Assembly: GCF_004912195.1 (NCBI RefSeq)
Contig: NZ_STGW01000002.1
Span: forward strand, 210,989 to 267,802
Reading direction: 5' to 3'
Origin: Nocardioides caeni
GTDB lineage: Bacteria; Actinomycetota; Actinomycetes; Propionibacteriales; Nocardioidaceae
DNA length: 56,814 bases
The notes beneath the pieces are model-generated. The model did no database searches. It was not told the origin of the DNA and saw only the letters and a program-made list of their open reading frames with translations. Positions within the stretch are counted from its first letter, which is position 1, and each line of letters starts with the position of its first letter. The position numbers and the translations under genes are program-made. Shown here piece after piece: positions 1 to 8,226 of the stretch.

Positions 1-1245
1 GGTGTCGAGCGCCATCTCGTCGGCCTTGTCGACCGTGCGCTTGAGCCGCACGGTGCCGTCGGCCTCGCTGTCGATCTCGACGACCTTGCGCAGCTTGCTG
101 GTGGCCTCGTCGTTGCCGGTCGCCGCGGCGAGCTGGACCGCGCGGCCCAGCTTGGTGGTGGCGGTCGCCTCGTCGCCCGCGGCCTTCGCGGCCAGGCCGT
201 CCTGGATGGCCTGGGCGAGCTCGGTCTGCCCGGTGTAGTGGGCGACCTGCTGGTCGATGCGGGTGGTGAGCTCGGAGTTGCTCGACCAGGTCGCCTTGAC
301 CAGCGCCTGCGTGACGACGTCGTCACCGAGGGCGAGCTGGACCCGGGCGGCGAGCTGCTCCTGCCCGATGGCCTTGGCGGGCACGCGCACGGCGACGTGG
401 TAGTCGCGGGACTCGTCGGCCCACGCGCCCGTCGGGTAGTCGCCGGTCAGCGGGTTGACCGGCGTCCGCCGGTTGGTGAGGTCCTCGACGGTGGGCGAGA
501 CCTGGCGGACGAACAGGACCTGCGCGCCCTGCGGCGTCCAGACCCGCAGCGAGGCGTCCGCGACGCCGCGGGCCATCGAGGCCCGCATGATCTCCTCGAA
601 CTGGGCCTTCATCTGCGCCGGGCTCGGGATGATGTCGACCGTGCCGAGCAGGGCCTGCGCGATCCGGCGGATCTCCGCGACCTGCCAGTCGGTGCCGGCG
701 CCGCGGCAGTCGGCCTGGAAGTAGCCGGTGGCGCGGTTGATCGCGTCGTCGAGCTTGCCGGGCCGCTCCCTGTTCTCCCCGTCGGTGAGCAGCAGCACGT
801 GCCGCTGGGTGACCTCCGCGACGGAGGAGAACAGCTGACCGGCGAGGTCGAGCCAGGTGCTGATCGCCGTCCCGCCGCTGCCGACGAAGCGGGCGATCGC
901 GGCGGATGCCTCCGCCCGCGTCCGGGAGTCCATCCGCACCAGGCCGGGCCCGCTGGAGACCTGCGGGTAGGCCAGCATGGCCCGGTCGGCGCCCGCGATG
1001 ACGCCGAAGTAGGTGCCGTCGACGATCTCCGAGAGCGCGGCCTGGGCTGCTTCCTTGGCCGCTGCCATCGTGGGCGGGTTCATGGAGCCGGAGGTGTCGA
1101 CGATGATGATCTCGCCGGCCGAGCCCGAGCCGGACTGCCCGGCGGTGCCCGCGCCGGAGCAGGTGATCGTGACGATCGCGTTGACGTCCGTCCCGCCGTC
1201 GGGCAGGAACTCGTTCTGGTAGACGGCGGCGCTGAAATCAGCCAT
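1..1245 (-). CDS. VWA-domain protein (C-terminus beyond window)
   Basis: The reading frame is open from an ATG at 1245 to the window edge (415 codons), so the C-terminus is missing. A von Willebrand factor A domain starts near residue 44: the strand IIIVDTSGSM carries the DxSxS metal-ion-dependent adhesion site (D50, S52, S54), so a divalent-metal-dependent protein-protein interaction role is likely. No signal peptide is visible, so it is probably cytoplasmic. It is the last visible gene of the pknG operon; its ATG overlaps the phosphatase stop by 8 bp, which indicates translational coupling. VWA proteins are often partnered with AAA+ ATPases, and one is encoded in this operon; that partnership is inferred. 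Confidence 0.85.
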   Translation of the reverse strand, partial: MADFSAAVYQNEFLPDGGTDVNAIVTITCSGAGTAGQSGSGSAGEIIIVDTSGSMNPPTMAAAKEAAQAALSEIVDGTYFGVIAGADRAMLAYPQVSSGPGLVRMDSRTRAEASAAIARFVGSGGTAISTWLDLAGQLFSSVAEVTQRHVLLLTDGENRERPGKLDDAINRATGYFQADCRGAGTDWQVAEIRRIAQALLGTVDIIPSPAQMKAQFEEIMRASMARGVADASLRVWTPQGAQVLFVRQVSPTVEDLTNRRTPVNPLTGDYPTGAWADESRDYHVAVRVPAKAIGQEQLAARVQLALGDDVVTQALVKATWSSNSELTTRIDQQVAHYTGQTELAQAIQDGLAAKAAGDEATATTKLGRAVQLAAATGNDEATSKLRKVVEIDSEADGTVRLKRTVDKADEMALDT

Positions 1246-2413
1246 CGGTCGGCTCTCCTCCTGGGATCGGTGGTGGTGCCAGGGTCTGGTCATTCTGCCC
1301 GACCGCGGGCTGGTCCACCCGGGCCAGTGCGACGGTGATGTTGTCGTGTCCGCCGGCGGCATTGGCGAACGCGACGAGGGCGAGCGCCAGCGCGGCGGGG
1401 TCGGTGGTGCCGGCGGCACGGACCTGCTCACGCAGGGCGTCGGGCTCGGAGGCGTAGTTCCACAGTCCGTCGGAGCAGGCGAGCAGCCAGCCGTCCTCGG
1501 GCAGGTCCATCGCCCCGACCATCGGCACGATGTCCTCGGCGTCGCGGCCCAGCCACTTCGTGATGGCGTGGGCCTGCGCCCCGGTCTCGGCGACCTCGCG
1601 GGCGACCCCGGCCGCGATCTGGGCCTGGGCCACCGAGTCGTCGACGGTGAGCTGGGCGGCAGGTCCGTCGTCGGGCAGCCAGTAGGCCCGGGAGTCGCCG
1701 AGACCTGCCCAGGTCGCGCGCCGCCCCTCCAGGACGACGGCGACGAACGTCGCGGACGCCGGGTTGGGGGACGCGGGGTCGGTGACCGCGACGATCGCGG
1801 TGTTGGCCGCCTCCGCAGCTCTGGCCATGACCTTGGCGACCGCTGCGTCCCGGCTCTGCGGCGTACCCATGCCCGCCGGCAACGGCATCCGCAGCACCTC
1901 GCGGGCGGCCCGCGCACCGGCGAGGGACGCCACGTCGGAGTCGATCGAGTTGGAGACCCCGTCGAGGACGACCAGCACCGCCCGCGATCCGGCCTCGGCG
2001 CCAGCGAGCAGCGCCATCGCGTCCTCGTTGCGGGTCTTGCGGACCGCGCGGTCACAGACCCCGGCCACCCAGGTGGCCGGCTGCTCGCGGAAGTGGTCGC
2101 GCTCGCTGGGCGCCTTGGTCCCGCACTCGAGGCAGTAGAGGTCGGGGCCGACCTCTCCCCCGCAGTCGCTGCACGGGCGCCGTCCCGCCGCCGGCGGATC
2201 GGGCAGTGCCGCGGAGGGCTTGCGCGTCGGTGCGCTGATCGGGGCGTTGTCGAGCGGGTGCCCGGAGCTCGCGGCAGGCTCGGTCGAGACGGCCGCAGCG
2301 CCGCCGACCTGCGGAGCGCCGTCGACCTGCGCACCACAGCCTTCGCAGAAGCGCGCGCCCACGCCGAGCCCGGCGCCGCAGGACGGGCAGACCGGCGTGC
2401 CGACCTCGCTCAC
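1238..2413 (-). CDS. PP2C-family Ser/Thr phosphatase with N-terminal zinc ribbons
   Basis: 391 aa from a GTG start that overlaps the pknG stop (GTGA). The N-terminus has two CxxC...CxxC zinc-ribbon-like units (C9/C12/C23/C26 and C81/C84/C94/C97) joined by a Pro/Ala linker. The PP2C domain follows from about residue 112: RNED near 128-131, the DG pair at 151-152, GLGDSR near 238-242, CSDG near 313-316 and GGHDN near 354-358. These are the metal-binding acidic residues of the family. No membrane segment is seen, so it is probably a soluble cytoplasmic phosphatase. It lies directly downstream of the kinase and shares its zinc-ribbon style, so it is the natural candidate to reverse PknG phosphorylation; that pairing is inferred from context. 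Confidence 0.9.
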   Translation of the reverse strand: MSEVGTPVCPSCGAGLGVGARFCEGCGAQVDGAPQVGGAAAVSTEPAASSGHPLDNAPISAPTRKPSAALPDPPAAGRRPCSDCGGEVGPDLYCLECGTKAPSERDHFREQPATWVAGVCDRAVRKTRNEDAMALLAGAEAGSRAVLVVLDGVSNSIDSDVASLAGARAAREVLRMPLPAGMGTPQSRDAAVAKVMARAAEAANTAIVAVTDPASPNPASATFVAVVLEGRRATWAGLGDSRAYWLPDDGPAAQLTVDDSVAQAQIAAGVAREVAETGAQAHAITKWLGRDAEDIVPMVGAMDLPEDGWLLACSDGLWNYASEPDALREQVRAAGTTDPAALALALVAFANAAGGHDNITVALARVDQPAVGQNDQTLAPPPIPGGEPTDG

Positions 2414-4815
2414 GTCAGGCTCCAGTTGCGCACACCGTTGGCCCGGTTGACCAGCTCGACGCGCTCCTGGAGATCGATCGCGTCGCGGGCCAGGGAACGC
2501 AGCGCGTTCTCGAGCCCGTCCCGGACGCCGACCTCGGTCGCGGCCACCGAGCCGATCCGGGCGCCGTCGGGCAGCTTCGCAGTGGTGACAACCGGCAGCG
2601 CCTCGCTGAGGATCCGCACGACGAACTGCTGGCGCACCTGCGGTGCCACGCTCGATGCCTCGATGGTGCGCATCGCCTGGTCGAGGACGGCGATGTCCTG
2701 CGAACGCCCGGACAGCAGCATCTCGGCGCGCAGCTGACGGCTCTCGGTGTAGCCGCGGCTGGTCGCCGGCACCAGGTCCAGCGCGGTCACGGCACCCGGC
2801 GCGTCACCGCGCTGCGCGCGCACCCGCGCGACGCCGAAGGCCGCCGGGGCGACGTACGCCGCATCCGTGGCGGCACACGTCTGGTAGAGCCCCTCGGCGA
2901 CCTCGGGCAGTCCGCCCTCCTCGCACGCAAAGGCCAGCGCCAGCTTGGGCGCGAGCTCGCCGGGCACCTGCTGGTAGACAGCGTTGAACGACGCCATGGC
3001 CGTCGCCCAGTCCTTCGCCTGGACGGCCGCCAGGCCCTCGACCCACAGCGCCCGCCACTCCCACGGGTCGTCGGCGAGGAGGGACTGCGCGTGGGCTCGC
3101 GCCACGACCGGGTCGCCGAGGTCGAGCCCGGCACGCGCCCGGGCAAGCCACACCTCGGCGGTGTCCTCGGGCGCCTGCTGCAGGTCCGTCAGCCGCTGGC
3201 GCGGGTCCTCGGCGCTGATCGTCGACAGCCAGCTCGCCTGGGGGTCGGTGCTGTCCTCGCGCAGCCGCGGCAGCTGGCTCCACTCGGTGATCGGCCGTGC
3301 GGTCGCCGGCGACTCGAAGAGCACCGACGACGCGGAGGTGACCGCCGTGCCCTGGCGGTCGCGCGCGACCACCTCACGCAGCACGCCGAGCACCTGGGTG
3401 CGCAGCTCGTCGACCGACGCGAACCGGTCGGCGGGGTCGGGCGCACAGCACTTGGCGACGAGTTGGTAGAGGGAGTCGTGGCTCTGGAAGAGCGGCGTGC
3501 CCTCCACCGGTGGCAGCATGTGGAGGTAGGTCCCCTGATAACCGCGGAACTCCATCGTCAGCACCACCAGGGTGCGGCCGATCGTGTAGATGTCGGACGC
3601 CACCGACGGACCGACCTCGGCCACCTCGGGCGCCTGGTATCCGACCGTGCCATAGATCGCCGACTCGTCGTCGTCGAGGCGACGAACACCGCCGAGGTCG
3701 ATCAGCTTCATCGCGTCGCCGACCTGGATCATGTTGTCCGGCTTGAAGTCGCAGTAGACGAGGCCGAGGTCGTGGAGGTACTGGAAGGCCGGCAGCAGCT
3801 CCAGGATGTAGGCCAGCGCCTGGTCAACCGGCAGCGGGTCGTAGGCGCCGCCCTTGGCGGTCATCCGCTGCTTGAGGATCTGCTTGAGGGACTTCCCGCC
3901 GACGTACTCCATGACGATGTAGCCCGCACCCTCGTGCGTCACGAAGTTGTAGATCTCGACGATCAGCGGGTGCTCGACCTGGGCGAGGAACTGCTGCTCG
4001 GCGATCGCCGCCGCCAGCGCGTCGGGGTCCCCCGAGTTGAGCAGGCCCTTGAGGACGACCCACCGGTTGGAGACGTTGCGGTCGCGGGCGAGGTAGATCC
4101 AGCCGAGCCCGCCGTGCGCGAGGGCTCCGGCCACCTCGTACTGGCCCGCGACCAGGTCCCCGGGCCGAAGCTTGGGGGTGAACGAGAAGGACTGGCCGCA
4201 GTTCGGGCAGAAGCCCTCCGAACGACCGGGCTGCCCGTCGATGCTGCGTCCCACCGGATTGCCGCACTTGGAGCAGCTGCGCTTGGACTCCGGGACCTGG
4301 GGGTCGGCCATGATCGCCTTGGCGGCGTCCACCGGCGGCTCGGGAGGTACGACGGTCAGGCCGGCGCCCAGCCGGGCCGACCGCATCCGCTGCGACCCGG
4401 TGCGGGTGCGTCGGGTGACCGCGCTCCCCGAGGCGCCGGCGCGCTTCGATCCGATGGCCGCCGACTGCACCCGGCTGCCGGCGGTCGCGGCGGTCGAGTC
4501 CTGCCCGGACAAAGGCTGCGCCTCCACCAGCGCGGTGGCCTCTGCCACGCGGGCGCCCGGCACCGCGGGCGAGCCGCAGACGTCGCAGTAGCCGTCGAGG
4601 AGCGCGCCCGTGCAGCCCGGCTGGCCGCAGGCGGCGCCGTTGCCGACGGCTGCAGACGGGGGTGCGGCCGGTGCGGCCGGTGCGGCGGGTGGAGCGGACG
4701 CGGCGGCTGCGGGCACGGCCGTCGTACCGCCGGCGCCGGGCATGCCGCAGACGTCGCAGTAGCCGTCGAGGATCGTGCCCGAGCACCCCGGCTGGGTGCA
4801 GGTCCCTGCGTTCAT
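2410..4815 (-). CDS. pknG: Serine/threonine protein kinase PknG
   Basis: 801 aa, ATG at 4815 inside an ATGA overlap with the upstream gene. Layout: two CxxxxC...CDVCG zinc-knuckle repeats (about residues 6-24 and 63-81) in a Pro/Ala-rich N-terminus; a rubredoxin-like CxxCG pair starting at C181; a kinase domain from about 215; a long TPR-like helical C-terminus. The order and wording (VVLKGLL lysine strand, IVMEYVGGKSLK, KLIDLGGVRR) match mycobacterial PknG, a soluble kinase controlling 2-oxoglutarate/glutamate metabolism through the FHA protein GarA. The catalytic loop reads YCDFKPDN: the usual HRD His is replaced, as in PknG. The two extra N-terminal zinc knuckles are not in the mycobacterial protein as I recall it. 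It sits beside glnH and glnX, its known sensing partners. Confidence 0.93.
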   Translation of the reverse strand: MNAGTCTQPGCSGTILDGYCDVCGMPGAGGTTAVPAAAASAPPAAPAAPAAPPSAAVGNGAACGQPGCTGALLDGYCDVCGSPAVPGARVAEATALVEAQPLSGQDSTAATAGSRVQSAAIGSKRAGASGSAVTRRTRTGSQRMRSARLGAGLTVVPPEPPVDAAKAIMADPQVPESKRSCSKCGNPVGRSIDGQPGRSEGFCPNCGQSFSFTPKLRPGDLVAGQYEVAGALAHGGLGWIYLARDRNVSNRWVVLKGLLNSGDPDALAAAIAEQQFLAQVEHPLIVEIYNFVTHEGAGYIVMEYVGGKSLKQILKQRMTAKGGAYDPLPVDQALAYILELLPAFQYLHDLGLVYCDFKPDNMIQVGDAMKLIDLGGVRRLDDDESAIYGTVGYQAPEVAEVGPSVASDIYTIGRTLVVLTMEFRGYQGTYLHMLPPVEGTPLFQSHDSLYQLVAKCCAPDPADRFASVDELRTQVLGVLREVVARDRQGTAVTSASSVLFESPATARPITEWSQLPRLREDSTDPQASWLSTISAEDPRQRLTDLQQAPEDTAEVWLARARAGLDLGDPVVARAHAQSLLADDPWEWRALWVEGLAAVQAKDWATAMASFNAVYQQVPGELAPKLALAFACEEGGLPEVAEGLYQTCAATDAAYVAPAAFGVARVRAQRGDAPGAVTALDLVPATSRGYTESRQLRAEMLLSGRSQDIAVLDQAMRTIEASSVAPQVRQQFVVRILSEALPVVTTAKLPDGARIGSVAATEVGVRDGLENALRSLARDAIDLQERVELVNRANGVRNWSLT

Positions 4816-5945
4816 GAGGCGATCTCCTTGCCGATCCAGGTCTGGTAGGTCGCCACGAGCTGCCGCGCGATCTCGAGCGGGCACGGCCGTCGCTCGAGCA
4901 GGTCGCGTGCGGCCTGCTGGGCGTGGACCACGTCCGGGCGGTCCGCGACGCCGGATGCGGTCGCCTTGGCGGCGTAGGCGTCGAGCAGGTCGACCAGCTG
5001 GGCGTGCTCGGCGAGCGCGTCGGCGTAGGCGTGCTGGGCCAGCTCGAGGGCCTGCGAGACCCGGTCGAGCCGCTGCAGGTAGGGCCCGATCTCCTCGCCC
5101 GTCACCGGCACCGGCCCGAGGGCGTCGAGGTCGGGCACGGCGTAGCGCGGCGCGGGATCGACGGTGGCGACGCAGGTCGCGGCCAGCTTCGCCAGTGCGG
5201 ACGCGCGAGCCTCGAGGTCCGCGCGCAGCTCGCGGGCCGAGATGATCTGGTCGCGGGCGTCGCGGCGTCGGGCGTTGCCGACGATGAGGTCCCGCTCGAA
5301 CGTGGTGGCCTCCGCCTCCAGGGGCCCGACCATCCCGCCGACGTCGGCGCCTCGCTCGGCGCGGGCGGCGAGGTCCTGCAGGCGGGCCATCAGCCCGGCG
5401 AGGCGGTCGACGGCCGCGTCGCGGGTGAGCGCCGGCTCCAGCGCGACCTGGTCGCGGATCCGCTCCAGCTGGGCGCGCAGGTCGCGCACCCGCGCCGAAG
5501 CGGCGTCCGCCCCGGGCACCAACGCCAACCGCGAGCGCAGCTGCCCGGTCAGGGCGTCGCACAGGCGACCGGCCTCGGGCAACGACACGGCCAGGCCGCC
5601 CGGCAGCTCGGCGGCCCCGTCGAGGCGGCCCCAGATGAGGGTCGAGATGCGCTCGCGCTCCTGGCGCAGGACGCGCCCGCCGTCCCAGGTGGCGAAGACC
5701 AGCTGGTAACGGTCGGAGATCGCCTTCCACAGGGCCAGCGCGAGCGACATGTCGCCGGCCAGCTCACCGCCCCGGCCGACGGCGAGGGCCGCCTCGTCGA
5801 GCTCGGCGAGCTCGCTGCGGCGTACGCGCACCCAGGTGTCGAGCGCGCCCAGGTAGGTCTGGATGACCGCTGGGTCGAGCGCATCGCCCAGCTGGCCCGG
5901 GGCGACGGGAGCGGTGGTGGTCGTGATCGGCACGGTCGACGTCAC
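4812..5945 (-). CDS. Uncharacterised helical protein between GlnH and PknG
   Basis: 377 aa from a GTG at 5945 that forms a GTGA overlap with the glnH stop; its own stop overlaps the pknG start (ATGA). A longer open frame exists upstream, but the coupling favours this start. No signal peptide, membrane helix or enzymatic motif is visible. After a short Thr/Pro-rich N-terminus the sequence is rich in Ala, Leu, Arg and Glu with long predicted helices (for example around residues 130-260), consistent with a coiled-coil or helical-bundle adaptor. I do not recognise the family. Its position between the substrate-binding lipoprotein and the kinase suggests a role in the PknG pathway, but nothing in the sequence shows it. 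Confidence 0.8.
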   Translation of the reverse strand: MTSTVPITTTTAPVAPGQLGDALDPAVIQTYLGALDTWVRVRRSELAELDEAALAVGRGGELAGDMSLALALWKAISDRYQLVFATWDGGRVLRQERERISTLIWGRLDGAAELPGGLAVSLPEAGRLCDALTGQLRSRLALVPGADAASARVRDLRAQLERIRDQVALEPALTRDAAVDRLAGLMARLQDLAARAERGADVGGMVGPLEAEATTFERDLIVGNARRRDARDQIISARELRADLEARASALAKLAATCVATVDPAPRYAVPDLDALGPVPVTGEEIGPYLQRLDRVSQALELAQHAYADALAEHAQLVDLLDAYAAKATASGVADRPDVVHAQQAARDLLERRPCPLEIARQLVATYQTWIGKEIAS

Positions 5946-6958
5946 CGGCTGTGGTCCGGGGTCGGCGCCTTCACGTCGACGCCGAGGTAGGGCTTCAGCC
6001 AGGTGTCGTAGGACCGCTTCCACTCCCCCGTGCTGACGCGGTCGGCGAGGACGCTGTTGACGAACCGGATGAGCGCGATGTCGTCAGCGTTGACCCCGAT
6101 GCCATAGGGCTCGTCGGTGAGCTTGTCCTGCTCGGGGACGACGGCGTAGGGGTCCTGGGCAGCGAGTCCGGCCAGGACGGTGTCGTCGCCGGTGATGGCG
6201 TCCACCTCGCCCTGCTGGAACTTGACCAGGCACCCGGTGTGATTCGTCGCCGCCACCGCCTCGGCGTCCGGCTGGATCTCGGTGATGTTGTCGATGCTCG
6301 TCGATCCCCTCGGCGCGCACACCTTCTTGCCGGCGAGCGAGGTGACGCCCTCCCGCTCGAACGCCTCGGCGTCGTCGGCGCGGACCAGCACCTTCTGGGT
6401 GGCGTTGTAGTAGACCGCCGAGAAGCCGATCTTCGACCACCGGTCGCAGTTGACGGTCATGTTGCGGGCGACGAGGTCGATCTCGCCGGCCTGCAGCAGC
6501 GAGACCCGATCGGCGGCCGAGATGACACGCAGCTGCAGCCGCACGCCGAGGGCCTCGGCGATGTCACGCGCAACATCGATGTCGAAGCCCTTGATCACAC
6601 CGTTCTCGATCGGGTTCGACCAGCCCATCTGGAAGGTGTCGGCCGAGACCCCGACGACCAGCCGGCCCTCGTTGATCAGCTGTGCTCGTGCGGCCTCCGC
6701 GTCCCCGCTCGGGGAGTACGACGCCAGCGGGTTGTCGCACTCGACCGGCTCGCCGGCCGCACCCGGCTGCGTCGGTGCGGCGTCCGGCTCCGGCACCCTC
6801 GTGGCGTCGTAGCCACAGGAGGTGAGGACGAGGAGGGCGGCCAGCGGGGCGATCCACCGTCGCGTGGCGATCATCGGGATCCTCATCCGGGGTCCCCGCG
6901 GCGTTGTTCGCCGGAGGAGCGAAGCGGGGGAAGGCGAAGAACGTCGTGGGGTGGTCAT
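5942..6958 (-). CDS. glnH: GlnH-like amino-acid-binding lipoprotein
   Basis: 338 aa from an ATG at 6958 that overlaps the glnX stop (ATGA), with GGAGGG seven bases upstream. An internal ATG at about 6886 would give a more usual signal-peptide length, so the true start is not certain. The lipobox LTSC follows a hydrophobic stretch (WIAPLAALLVL), so the protein is a lipoprotein on the outer face of the membrane. The mature part is a family-3 periplasmic-binding domain: GVSADTFQMG, KGFDIDVARDIAEALG and DLVARNMTVN are typical of polar amino-acid binders. In mycobacteria GlnH binds Asp/Asn/Glu/Gln and passes the signal through GlnX to PknG. No ABC permease or ATPase is nearby, which fits sensing rather than uptake. 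Confidence 0.9.
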   Translation of the reverse strand: MTTPRRSSPSPASLLRRTTPRGPRMRIPMIATRRWIAPLAALLVLTSCGYDATRVPEPDAAPTQPGAAGEPVECDNPLASYSPSGDAEAARAQLINEGRLVVGVSADTFQMGWSNPIENGVIKGFDIDVARDIAEALGVRLQLRVISAADRVSLLQAGEIDLVARNMTVNCDRWSKIGFSAVYYNATQKVLVRADDAEAFEREGVTSLAGKKVCAPRGSTSIDNITEIQPDAEAVAATNHTGCLVKFQQGEVDAITGDDTVLAGLAAQDPYAVVPEQDKLTDEPYGIGVNADDIALIRFVNSVLADRVSTGEWKRSYDTWLKPYLGVDVKAPTPDHSR

Positions 6959-8226
6959 GCGAATTCCCTCCGTCGTTCGCCGACTCCTCGGGCGACCGCG
7001 ACGGCGGCGACGATGCCGAGCAGCAGCGTGAGCACGCTGACGGTCAGGGCGAGCCAGCGTCCGCTGCGCAGGTCGTCGGTGACCTTCGCGCTCTCGGTGT
7101 CGACGATCGCCTGCGACTGGCCGTCGAAGGCGTCGAGGTCGTCGGTCGAGCCGTCCGCGTCGTCGGTCGTGGCCAGGTCGCGGGCCTGCTCCCAGTCGCC
7201 GCCGTCGTCGAGCTCGACGATGTCGGCGTGTGCGTCGGCGTAGGCGTCCCAGGCGTCGCCCGTGTCACGGCGCAGCGCATCCTCCGCGACGGCCGCGGCT
7301 TCTGACCAGGCGGTCTCGTAGTCCGCGCCGGAGCCGCGCTTGATCAGCCGCAGGCTCTCGTTGGCCTTGGCGTCGTTGGCGGCCGTGCGGGCGGTGGCCT
7401 GGGAGACGGCGACGGCGAGGCTGCCGTCGCGGAGCCCGTCGTTGGAGGAGTCGCGCGCCCAGGCGCCGATCACGGCGACCACGGTGACGCCGACGACGAT
7501 CGCGGCGGCGATCGCGATGCCCTTGTTGATCCGGCGCCGGAAGTGCTGGGCCAGCTGCTGGTTGAGCCAGAGCAGGCCAGCGAGGGCGAGGAGACCGATG
7601 GCCAGCAGCCAGAACGGGTGCTGGCCGTTCATCGCTCCTTCGGCCCGGTCGGTGTTGGCCGCGACGAGCGCCTCGAGGATCGGGATCGCGTCGGCGCGTA
7701 GGGCGGTGCTGGCGCCGGTGAGGTATTCCGCGCCCACCGGATAGCCGAGTCGGTTGAAGTCGCGGGCCCGGGCCACCGCGCTGTCGTAGTCGTTGATCGC
7801 GACGTTGAGGTCCGCGAGCACGTCCTGGTCGGCCGGCTGGGCGTCGGCCGCCGCGGCGATCTGACGCAGGACGGAGTCGATCGCGGCGTCGTACTCGGCG
7901 CGGTCGTCGGTGTCCTCGAGGCCGCCGACGAGGAAGGCGTTGGTTGCGAGGGCGTCGGCGCGCAGCAGTGTCGACTGGATCTCCTGCACCCGCAGCAGCT
8001 GCTCGGTGTCGTCGGCGGCCCGGCCGTCGCTCTGCCAGCCGACGAGCTGGACCAGCGCGCTGAGGACCGCGAACACGATCGCGACGCTCATGCCGATGAG
8101 CTGCCAGCGGTTGAGCAGCGCCGGGGTGTCGACGTACGACGGAGCCGGCTGTCGTGCGGCGGCCGGCGTCGTCGCCGGCTGGACGACGGGTGGCGCGGGG
8201 GCCGGTGTCGGCGCTGCCTGCGTCAC
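6955..8226 (-). CDS. glnX: GlnX-like transmembrane sensor
   Basis: 423 aa, GTG at 8226 in a GTGA overlap with the AAA+ gene. A Pro/Ala-rich N-terminus is followed by four membrane segments at about 42-63, 204-222, 236-256 and 395-414. This leaves two helical extracytoplasmic domains of about 140 residues each and a short cytosolic loop (QHFRRRINKG). That is the topology of GlnX, which in mycobacteria relays amino-acid binding by GlnH to the kinase PknG. The external domains resemble four-helix-bundle sensor domains. It lies directly upstream of glnH, two genes before pknG. Assignment rests on topology plus gene neighbourhood; the primary sequence of GlnX is poorly conserved. Confidence 0.85.
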   Translation of the reverse strand: MTQAAPTPAPAPPVVQPATTPAAARQPAPSYVDTPALLNRWQLIGMSVAIVFAVLSALVQLVGWQSDGRAADDTEQLLRVQEIQSTLLRADALATNAFLVGGLEDTDDRAEYDAAIDSVLRQIAAAADAQPADQDVLADLNVAINDYDSAVARARDFNRLGYPVGAEYLTGASTALRADAIPILEALVAANTDRAEGAMNGQHPFWLLAIGLLALAGLLWLNQQLAQHFRRRINKGIAIAAAIVVGVTVVAVIGAWARDSSNDGLRDGSLAVAVSQATARTAANDAKANESLRLIKRGSGADYETAWSEAAAVAEDALRRDTGDAWDAYADAHADIVELDDGGDWEQARDLATTDDADGSTDDLDAFDGQSQAIVDTESAKVTDDLRSGRWLALTVSVLTLLLGIVAAVAVARGVGERRREFA

